Below, in pieces: positions 58,377 to 64,000 of a stretch of 64,000 nt of DNA. Source of the stretch: DASZHJ01 sp035604335 (GTDB taxonomy: Bacteria > Pseudomonadota > Alphaproteobacteria > ATCC43930 > CGMCC-115725); the NCBI GenBank assembly GCA_035604335.1, contig DATNIT010000285.1:9304-73303 (forward strand). Direction: 5' to 3'. The number at the start of each line of letters is the position of its first letter. The first letter of the stretch is position 1. The translations under genes were made by a program, and so were the position numbers. A model generated the notes under the pieces. That model was not told the DNA's origin. It worked only from the letters and a program-made list of their open reading frames with translations, and did not search any database.

Positions 58377-59371
58377 CCAGCGGTCCCGTTCTCGCGGTAG
58401 AGGGGCTTCGCAAGCACTTTCCGGTGCAGATCGGACTCTTGCGCCGGACGGTCGCGCAGGTGAAGGCGGTCGATGGCGTATCCTTCTCCATCGAGGCCGG
58501 CGAGACCCTCTGCCTCGTGGGCGAATCCGGCTGTGGCAAATCGACGGTCGGCAAGCTCATCCTGCGCTTCCTCGAGCCGACCGAGGGACGCGTGGTGCTC
58601 AACGGCGTCGACATCACCGCGCTCGATCAGGACGCGATGCGCGCCTACCGCCGCCACGTGCAAATGGTGTTTCAGGACCCCTATGCGTCGCTCAATCCGC
58701 GGCTCACGGCCGGCGCCATCGTGGGCGAGCCGCTGGAGAACTTCGATCCCATGCCCGCATCAGAGCGCGAGGCGCGCGTCGCGTCGGTACTGGAGCGCGT
58801 GGGCCTGCGTGCGGAGGCGATGCGCCGCTATCCCTTCGAGTTCTCGGGCGGGCAACGCCAGCGCCTCGGCATCGCACGGGCGTTGGTGGTCAGCCCGGAC
58901 CTCATCATCGCGGACGAGCCGGTCTCGGCGCTCGATGTCTCGGTCCAGGCGCAGGTGCTGAACCTGCTCATGAACCTGCAGGACGAGCTCAAGCTCACCT
59001 ATCTCTTCATCTCTCACGACCTCGGCGTGGTCGAGCACATCGGACATCGCATCGCCGTCATGTATCTGGGCCGCATCGTCGAGATCGCCCGCAAAGAGGC
59101 GATGTTCGCGAACCCGCTGCATCCCTACTCCCAGGCGCTGATCGAGGCAGCGCCGGTGCCGGACCCGCGGGTTCGGCGGACGCGGCTGGTGATCGAGGGC
59201 GACGTGCCAAGCCCGATGAACCCGCCCTCGGGCTGCCGGTTCCACACGCGCTGCCCTTTCGCCATCGCGCGCTGCCGCGAGGAGGAGCCGGTGTTGCGTG
59301 AAGTGCTTCCCGGACGGACGGTGGCTTGCCACCTGCGCGAGGATGGGCGGATCGAGCCGCTTCAAGCTTAG
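58373..59371 (+). CDS. peptide-type ABC transporter ATPase, DppF/OppF-like
   Basis: Second ATPase of this importer, 332 aa, starting MTSGPVLAVEGLRKHFPVQ in an ATGA overlap. Walker A GESGCGKS, Q-loop FQDPYASLNPR, signature FSGGQRQRL, Walker B LIIADEPVSALDV and H-loop ISHDLGVVEH are present, and the C-terminus has GCRFHTRCPFAIARC. It is the last gene of the MlrC-transporter block. The following gene is convergent 31 bases away, without a recognisable terminator. Confidence 0.93.
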   Translation: MTSGPVLAVEGLRKHFPVQIGLLRRTVAQVKAVDGVSFSIEAGETLCLVGESGCGKSTVGKLILRFLEPTEGRVVLNGVDITALDQDAMRAYRRHVQMVFQDPYASLNPRLTAGAIVGEPLENFDPMPASEREARVASVLERVGLRAEAMRRYPFEFSGGQRQRLGIARALVVSPDLIIADEPVSALDVSVQAQVLNLLMNLQDELKLTYLFISHDLGVVEHIGHRIAVMYLGRIVEIARKEAMFANPLHPYSQALIEAAPVPDPRVRRTRLVIEGDVPSPMNPPSGCRFHTRCPFAIARCREEEPVLREVLPGRTVACHLREDGRIEPLQA

Positions 59372-59402
59372 GGAGCGACGGGAAATGACAGGAGCAGAGT
59401 GC

Positions 59403-59831
59403 TTAGAAGGTGAAATATCGAACGCCGGGTTGGTCCATGAAGTCTCCGACGACCGCGGGCGACGTAACGGTCACGCCCTGGATCAACTCTGCTTCGGTGC
59501 GTCCTCCGGAATTGGCCATATAGATCGGGCAGAGCTCGACTTTCGCGCCGCCTTGGATCGCGCTCTGCAGCATTTGTTGCGGCGTCTGACCCGACGGCTT
59601 CAGGGTAGGTCCACCGTAACCGGATAACGCCAAGTCCCCGCCTGGGCCGCAAAGCAACACCCTGACGGCCGTATGATGCGTGAGAGCCTGCATGGTCAGG
59701 ATCATCGCCATGGCCTGCACTTCTGGCTCCTGGCGGGTGACGACAACGAACAACGTGCCCTCGGCGAAGGCAATCGATGGCAAGCCCACCGCCGCCAAAA
59801 GTCCGAGAACCCCAAACCATCTCTTTCCCAT
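59403..59831 (-). CDS. periplasmic DsrE-family protein
   Basis: Small protein of 142 aa with a clear signal peptide (WFGVLGLLAAVGLPSIAFA, cleaved near residue 22). The remainder is a DsrE/DsrF-like fold: a hydrophobic first strand GTLFVVVTR, helix with EVQAMAMILTMQAL, then strand VRVLLCGPGGDLAL and VELCPIYMANSG with two conserved cysteines. DsrE proteins carry sulfur or persulfide; the exported members are poorly studied. The ATG was chosen with AGGAGGGG upstream, seven codons inside the longer frame. It follows the Gfo/Idh/MocA gene by 24 bases on the same strand. Confidence 0.83.
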   Translation of the reverse strand: MGKRWFGVLGLLAAVGLPSIAFAEGTLFVVVTRQEPEVQAMAMILTMQALTHHTAVRVLLCGPGGDLALSGYGGPTLKPSGQTPQQMLQSAIQGGAKVELCPIYMANSGGRTEAELIQGVTVTSPAVVGDFMDQPGVRYFTF

Positions 59832-59855
59832 GACGCGCCCCTCCTTTGACATCGA

Positions 59856-60881
59856 CTAAGTGATCTTGACCGCCCTGCCTTCCTCGGCCGAACGGAGCAG
59901 CGCCTCGATCAGGATCTGCACCTTGAGCGCTTCGCGGCCGTTGGTCACGGGATCGCGGTCGCCCTCGATGGCATCGAGGAAATCCGCGATGAGCGCCTTG
60001 TGCGCCTCGTGCGAGAAGGCCATGGGATCGGCGCCGCCGCTGTTGGAGGCTTGACCGCCCTCGCGCAGATGCCGGCCGCTCTTGAAGAACACGTCGAGCG
60101 TCTCGGCGTTGAGCTGCGCGGTCGCCTTCTCGCAGGCGAGCTCGATCCGCTCGGGAAATCCGGGGTAGGCGACGGTCGTCGCGTCGATGGTGCCGACCGC
60201 GCCATCGGCGAACCGAACACCCGCCCCGACGATGTCCTCGGTGTCGATGGTGCGCAGCGGCGAGGTCGCGGCAAAGGCGGAGACCTCGGCGATCGGGCCC
60301 GCGAGGCTCTGGAAGAGGTCGAGCGTGTGGATCGCTTGCGTCAGCAGCACGCCGCCGCCGTCGCGCCCCTTCATGCCGCGTCCCGGCTGCGCGAAATACT
60401 CCGGCGGCCGCCACCACCGGATCGAGGCCGAGCCCGAGATAAGCCGGCCGAGCTCGCCCGAGGCGACGAGATCCACAAGCCGCCGGGAGACCGCGCGGAA
60501 CCGGTGCTGCAGCACGATCGCGAGCCGGCACCCCGACCGCTCCATGGCTTCGACCGCGCGGCGCGCACGGGCGACCGTGCCATCGATCGGCTTCTCCAGC
60601 AGCACGTGCTTTCCGGCAGCGGCGCAGCGCTCGACCAGCTCCAGATGGGTGTTGGGCGGCGTCAGGATGACGGCGGCCTCGATCGTGCGGTCGCGCAGCA
60701 CGCGGTCGAGATCGTCCGCCACGGGATAGCCATGGGCGGCCGAGAAAGCCTTCCGCCGCTCCGCGCTCGGCGCATAGCAGGCGGCGATCTCGACGCGGTC
60801 CGACAGCTCCTCGAGGCTGCGGATGTGCGGCTTCAAGGCCATGCCGAGACCGATGATGGCGATGCGGTGTCGAGCGCTCAT
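59856..60881 (-). CDS. Gfo/Idh/MocA-family oxidoreductase
   Basis: NAD(P)-dependent sugar or inositol-type dehydrogenase of 341 aa. The Rossmann start RIAIIGLGMALKPHI, VILTPPNTHLELVERCAAAG, the catalytic-lysine motif LLEKPI, and the second-domain segments GRDGGGVLLTQAIHTLDLFQSL with the conserved histidine are all present. The usual GxGxxG is GLGMAL here, a mild departure. The ATG has GAGGGAA upstream. Neighbours (DsrE protein downstream, divergent AroE-like gene) do not define its substrate. Confidence 0.9.
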   Translation of the reverse strand: MSARHRIAIIGLGMALKPHIRSLEELSDRVEIAACYAPSAERRKAFSAAHGYPVADDLDRVLRDRTIEAAVILTPPNTHLELVERCAAAGKHVLLEKPIDGTVARARRAVEAMERSGCRLAIVLQHRFRAVSRRLVDLVASGELGRLISGSASIRWWRPPEYFAQPGRGMKGRDGGGVLLTQAIHTLDLFQSLAGPIAEVSAFAATSPLRTIDTEDIVGAGVRFADGAVGTIDATTVAYPGFPERIELACEKATAQLNAETLDVFFKSGRHLREGGQASNSGGADPMAFSHEAHKALIADFLDAIEGDRDPVTNGREALKVQILIEALLRSAEEGRAVKIT

Positions 60882-61069
60882 GGGATGGGTTCCCTCACGT
60901 CTCGAATTTGGCTTGTCCGTATGGCTCGCGCCGCCCGCGGCGACATGCAACACTGGGCGCCCCGATCGCCGCGGATCGTAGTCAGGAATGGGCGCGGCGT
61001 CACGGATTTTGGAACGGCCTGAGAACGGAGTGTGGACGTGCTGCGCGCTTTGAGTCGGATAGCTCGACA

Positions 61070-61885
61070 GTGAGCGCGACCCCCGAGCTTCCGATCGTCG
61101 ATGGCGCCACGCGCCTCTACGGCATCATCGGCGATCCCATCGTGCAGGTGGGCTCGCCCCGGCTCTATACCGAGCGCTTTCGGGCCGCCGGACGGAACGC
61201 CATCCTGGTCCCGCTCCACGTGCTGCCGGACCGCTTCGAGGAGACGGTCCGCGGCCTGAAGGCGCTCGCGAACCTCGACGGCCTCGTCATCACAGTGCCT
61301 TACAAGGCGCGGATTCTGACCTTCGTCGATCGGCTCCTGCCCATGGGCGAGAAGGTAGGCGCCATCAACGCGATGCGGCGCGAGAGCGACGGCGGCTGGA
61401 CCGGCAACATGTTCGACGGGCGCGGGCTGGTGAAGGCCGTGCGCACCGAGGGCCACGCCGTCGAGGGGAGGCGCGTGATGCTGATCGGCGCGGGCGGCGT
61501 CGGCAGCGCGATCGCGGTGGCGCTGGCCGAGGCGGGCGCAGCGGCGATCACGATCTCCGACCTCGAGCCGACCCGGGCCACGGCGCTCGCCGAGCGTGTC
61601 GCGCGGTCGGTCGCGGGATGCCGGATCGTCGCGGGCGCACCCACGGCGGAAGGCCACGACATGATCGTGAACGCCAGCCCAGTCGGGATGAGGGCCGGCG
61701 ACGGGTTGCCGGCGCCGCTGGGACCCCTGGATCCGAAGACTCTCGCCTTCGACGTCGTGGTGAGCAAGGAGCCCACGCCCTTCATGCGCCACGCCCGGAG
61801 TTTCGGCTGCGCGACGCTGGGCGGATACGCCATGATGCCGGCACAAGTCGACGAAGCCATCGCGTTCCTGGGTGGCCGGGCCTAG
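61070..61885 (+). CDS. shikimate dehydrogenase-like protein with altered substrate pocket
   Basis: AroE-family oxidoreductase of 271 aa (normal length) from a GTG start without a clear ribosome site. The catalytic lysine (VITVPYKAR), aspartate (GNMFDGRGL), NADP loop GAGGVGSA and NASPVGM are retained, as is the C-terminal glutamine in MMPAQVDEA. The N-terminal carboxylate-binding motif, normally HSxSPxxHN, reads VQVGSPRLYT, losing the first serine, and NTDG is changed to NMFDG. Binding of shikimate itself is thus doubtful; a quinate-like or non-shikimate acid is likely. It is followed 30 bases later by an SDR. No other shikimate genes are near. Confidence 0.85.
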   Translation: MSATPELPIVDGATRLYGIIGDPIVQVGSPRLYTERFRAAGRNAILVPLHVLPDRFEETVRGLKALANLDGLVITVPYKARILTFVDRLLPMGEKVGAINAMRRESDGGWTGNMFDGRGLVKAVRTEGHAVEGRRVMLIGAGGVGSAIAVALAEAGAAAITISDLEPTRATALAERVARSVAGCRIVAGAPTAEGHDMIVNASPVGMRAGDGLPAPLGPLDPKTLAFDVVVSKEPTPFMRHARSFGCATLGGYAMMPAQVDEAIAFLGGRA

Positions 61886-61915
61886 ATCGGGAGCCGCGGG
61901 AGGGCAGAGGGCGCC

Positions 61916-62737
61916 ATGACAGCACCAGCCGCGTTCGATGCGAGATCCTTGGGCGACGAGTTTCAGGGGCGCAAGATCGTCCTGACCGGCGCCTGCGGCG
62001 TACTCGGCCGCTGGATCGCCGACGCTTTCGCGAGGGCGGGCGCGCGCCTTTGCTTGTCCGACCGACAGGAGAGCGCGCTCCGCGAGCTCGGAGACGAGCT
62101 CGGGATCGCGGGGAACGGCGGACTCAGGCATGTGACGGAACTTGCCGACGCCGCCTCGGTCGAGGAGCTCGTCGCCGCGGTGGGCTCGGCGTGGGGCGCG
62201 CCGGACGTCGTCGTCAACAACGCGGGCGTCTATCCCAGCGGATTCCTGATCGATATCGACGCGGCGGAATGGGACCGGATATTCGCGGTCAACCTGCGCG
62301 CGCCATTCCTGATCTCGCGCGGCTTCGCCAAACAGATGATCGCGGCGCGCCAGCCGGGCACCATCATCAATATCTCCTCCGGAGCCGCTCGGAAGATGCG
62401 CCGCACGGTGGCGCCCTATTGCATCTCGAAAACCGCGCTCGACCGGCTCACCAAGGGTTTTGCGCTGGAGCTCGCGGAGTTCGGCATTCGCGTCAACGCC
62501 GTCGAGCCCGGTTTCGCGCCGGGCAGCACGGCGAGCCCGCTCACGCCGGCTCATGTGGAGGCGACGCTCGGCCAAATTCCGCTCGGACGCGGCACCAGCC
62601 AAGCCGACCTCGCCAACGCGATCCTGTACCTGTGCTCGGCTAGGGCCGGCTACATCACGGGCGCGACGCTCAGCGTCGACGGCGGCAATTCGATCGGCAG
62701 CCTCGCGGTCTACCAGGACAAGAAACGGCCGGGCTAG
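61916..62737 (+). CDS. short-chain dehydrogenase/reductase
   Basis: SDR of 273 aa. Cofactor loop TGACGVLG at residues 24-31, an acidic SDRQ after strand 2 that suggests NAD preference, NNAG at 101-104, and the catalytic S154/S155, Y168 and K172 (YCISK). The C-terminus SVDGGNSIGS is typical of classical SDRs. A GGGAGGGC site lies upstream of the ATG. It follows the AroE-like gene by 30 bases, so both may act on one cyclic polyol or keto acid; the substrate is unknown. Confidence 0.9.
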   Translation: MTAPAAFDARSLGDEFQGRKIVLTGACGVLGRWIADAFARAGARLCLSDRQESALRELGDELGIAGNGGLRHVTELADAASVEELVAAVGSAWGAPDVVVNNAGVYPSGFLIDIDAAEWDRIFAVNLRAPFLISRGFAKQMIAARQPGTIINISSGAARKMRRTVAPYCISKTALDRLTKGFALELAEFGIRVNAVEPGFAPGSTASPLTPAHVEATLGQIPLGRGTSQADLANAILYLCSARAGYITGATLSVDGGNSIGSLAVYQDKKRPG

Positions 62738-62780
62738 CGGTGGCGGCGGCCCTCGGTTCTGTCCTAGAATGATCACGGGC

Positions 62781-62796
62781 CCGCGGGCGCCCGCGG
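62781..62796. terminator. 16-base perfect GC palindrome in intergenic region
   Basis: CCGCGGGCGCCCGCGG is self-complementary over its full length and lies 44 bases after the SDR stop and 39 bases before the DUF3096 gene. It would form a stem of up to eight base pairs minus a tight loop, or a protein dimer site. No T-run follows. A terminator for the SDR operon is the simplest reading. Confidence 0.35.
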
Positions 62797-62834
62797 ACCG
62801 TTCCTCTAATCTCTCACCGAGCACGGAGCCAGCC

Positions 62835-62984
62835 ATGATGGTCAATGTCCTGGTGCTGCAGCCGCTGATCGCGCTGATAGCGGGCGTATTGATTCTCCTC
62901 GTTCCGCGCCTCTTGAACTTCATTGTCGCGATCTACCTGATTCTCATCGGTCTCTCGGGCTTGGCACCGCACTTCTTGAAATGA
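62835..62984 (+). CDS. DUF3096 mini membrane protein
   Basis: A 49-aa protein that is almost entirely two hydrophobic helices (about residues 4-22 and 27-45) joined by a PRLLN turn, ending PHFLK. The wording LQPLIALIAGVLILLVPRLL and NFIVAIYLILIGLSGL matches DUF3096 small membrane proteins as I remember them. GGAG stands seven bases before an ATG-ATG doublet. The function of the family is unknown. A TIM-barrel gene starts 19 bases downstream on the same strand. Confidence 0.85.
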   Translation: MMVNVLVLQPLIALIAGVLILLVPRLLNFIVAIYLILIGLSGLAPHFLK

Positions 62985-63003
62985 GGCTGTCGGCTGGCCC
63001 AGC

Positions 63004-63834
63004 ATGAACAAGTTGTTCCTCGCGCCGACTACGCTGCCGGACACGGCGGCGGTTGAGTACATCGAGGCGGCGTCGGCTGCGGGCTTCGACGGGATTGGGC
63101 TACGCCTCAATCGCTCCCCTGGCCTGCCCTTCTACCCCGTAGTCGGAGATGCCTCGGCCACGCGCGCGGTGCGCCAGGCGCTCGCGAGCACGGGGCTGCC
63201 GGTGCTCGACATCCTGAGCTTCTATCTCCAAGCGGAGACGGCCGTCGGCGGGTTCGAAGGCGCGCTGGAGCTGGGTGCCGAGATCGGCGCGCGATACGTG
63301 ATGGTGATCGGCGACGATCCCCAGTGGTCGCGGCTGCGCGACAATTTCGGCCGGCTCTGCGGGATGGCGGCGGGTTTCAAGCTCGCCTGCTCGCTCGAGT
63401 TCGCGACTCAACGCCGGATCGGCAGCCTGCCCGATGCTTTGCGCCTGATTGCGGAAGCCGGGCGGCCCGATACCGTGCTCTGCCTGGACTTTCTGCATTT
63501 CGCGCGGTCCGGCTGCAGCCCGGAGGATCTCCGATCCCTGGACCCGAAGCTCCTGCCATACGCTCAGATCACCGACGGCCCCCTCGCGCCGGCGGCTTCC
63601 AATCTGGGCTCGGCCGATACTGTCGGCACCGGTCTCGCGGACCGCTGCATGCCCGGCGAGGGCGGCGTGCCCATCGGCGACATTCTCGATGTCTTGCCGG
63701 CGGGCTTGCCCCTCAGCGTCGAGGTTCCGCCACCGCCAACCCTGTCGGTATCGGCGAAAGATTGGGCGAAGACGGTGGCAAAAGGCACCCGTCGCTTTCT
63801 CGAGGTCTACAGAAGCGCCAGAGAGCGGCCGTGA
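63004..63834 (+). CDS. sugar phosphate isomerase/epimerase-like TIM-barrel protein
   Basis: Xylose-isomerase-like TIM-barrel protein of 276 aa. Strand-end metal ligands are suggested by E in CSLEFATQR, D and H in CLDFLHFARSG, D in QITDGP and E in LSVEVPPPP. The N-terminal AGFDGIGLRL is also family-typical. Such barrels include hydroxypyruvate isomerases, inosose and 3-dehydroshikimate dehydratases. The AroE-like and SDR genes just upstream make a cyclitol or dehydroshikimate-type substrate conceivable, but no specific motif confirms it. It ends before a bidirectional hairpin. Confidence 0.85.
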   Translation: MNKLFLAPTTLPDTAAVEYIEAASAAGFDGIGLRLNRSPGLPFYPVVGDASATRAVRQALASTGLPVLDILSFYLQAETAVGGFEGALELGAEIGARYVMVIGDDPQWSRLRDNFGRLCGMAAGFKLACSLEFATQRRIGSLPDALRLIAEAGRPDTVLCLDFLHFARSGCSPEDLRSLDPKLLPYAQITDGPLAPAASNLGSADTVGTGLADRCMPGEGGVPIGDILDVLPAGLPLSVEVPPPPTLSVSAKDWAKTVAKGTRRFLEVYRSARERP

Positions 63835-63865
63835 CGATCAAGGCCTGAGCACCCGCCAAAACCGA

Positions 63866-63893
63866 AGCGGCCGGAGGTTTCCCTCCGGCCGCT
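63866..63893. terminator. bidirectional intrinsic terminator hairpin
   Basis: A perfect twelve-base-pair stem, AGCGGCCGGAGG (63866-63877) and CCTCCGGCCGCT (63882-63893), has a four-base TTTC loop. Read leftward it is followed by TCGGTTTT, an adequate U-tract for the OmpA-type gene on the minus strand. Read rightward it lies 32 bases after the TIM-barrel stop with no T-run, so it may serve both convergent genes. Confidence 0.75.
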
Positions 63894-63924
63894 GTCGTCG
63901 TCCCCCCAATGTGCTCGCGTACTT

Positions 63925-64000
63925 TTAGAGAGCAATCTCCACGCGGCGGTTGCGCGGCTCGCGCACGCCGTCGGGCGTCGGCACCGCCGGGTTCTCCTTG
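63925..64000 (-). CDS. OmpA-family protein, C-terminal fragment (runs off right edge)
   Basis: Only the last 24 codons are inside the window. Read on the minus strand they give KENPAVPTPDGVREPRNRRV followed by EIAL and a TAA stop. N-P-A-V-x-T-P-D-G-V-x-E-P-x-N-R-R-V-E-I is the characteristic end of the OmpA peptidoglycan-binding domain, where the NRR segment contacts diaminopimelate. The terminator at 63866-63893 lies just downstream. The rest of the gene, probably a beta-barrel or lipoprotein N-terminus, is beyond the right edge. Confidence 0.8.
   Translation of the reverse strand, partial: KENPAVPTPDGVREPRNRRVEIAL

Overview
The window is GC-rich (roughly two thirds G+C by eye), densely coded bacterial chromosome, most likely from a soil or plant-associated alphaproteobacterium (Rhodospirillales/Hyphomicrobiales-like). 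The grounds are the alphaproteobacterial S21 protein, a D-tartrate dehydratase matching the Bradyrhizobium enzyme residue for residue at its catalytic positions, the Bradyrhizobium-style urea uptake plus urease operon, and the mass of ABC importers and small-molecule catabolic enzymes. I see no transposase, integrase, phage gene, CRISPR array, tRNA or rRNA.

Layout. 21-956: the last visible gene of a sugar-type ABC importer running off the left edge. 1370-7053: complete five-gene peptide/nickel-type (Dpp/Opp) importer, met tail to tail by a hydantoinase/oxoprolinase pair (7042-10847, minus). 11185-11686: ribosomal protein S21 with a clear sigma70 promoter, then a small charged protein. 11723-16189: divergent sugar-acid/D-amino-acid catabolism block (DSD1-like PLP enzyme, zinc dehydrogenase, D-tartrate dehydratase, SMP-30 lactonase). 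16365-20227: secreted alpha/beta hydrolase, SDR, and an unusual SPFH protein with vault-like repeats. 20451-24216: second hydantoinase pair in the opposite gene order. 24455-29388: membrane-fused spermidine-synthase-like protein, amidohydrolase, HisC-like aminotransferase. 29471-33929: fatty/aryl-CoA oxidation operon (FadJ-type enzyme plus two unequal acyl-CoA dehydrogenases). 34194-40239: zinc alcohol dehydrogenase with a cytochrome P460 protein, secreted CHAP amidase, orphan polar-amino-acid ATPase, HpcH aldolase, orphan binding protein, aminotransferase.

40444-51092 is the best defined system: a sigma54-type promoter followed by urtABCDE and ureDABCEFG in one tightly packed, mostly overlapping transcription unit. 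It would import urea with high affinity and hydrolyse it to ammonia under nitrogen limitation. 51089-59371 holds an aspartoacylase-like deacylase divergent from an MlrC (M81) metallopeptidase followed by a second complete Dpp/Opp importer, suggesting uptake and hydrolysis of an unusual peptide. 59403-63834 contains a periplasmic DsrE protein, Gfo/Idh/MocA oxidoreductase, a shikimate-dehydrogenase-like protein with an altered substrate pocket, an SDR, a DUF3096 mini membrane protein and a TIM-barrel isomerase/epimerase. The right edge cuts an OmpA-family gene.

No wholly new multi-gene system is evident. The most unusual items are the SPFH protein with four tandem N-terminal beta-repeats, the catalytically atypical acyl-CoA dehydrogenase pair, the AroE-like and spermidine-synthase-like proteins that lack key substrate residues, the noncanonical CX3CH P460 protein, and the long inverted repeat inside the second peptide-transport operon. 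Start sites were chosen from ribosome binding sites, signal peptides and family alignment remembered from known proteins; no searches were run.
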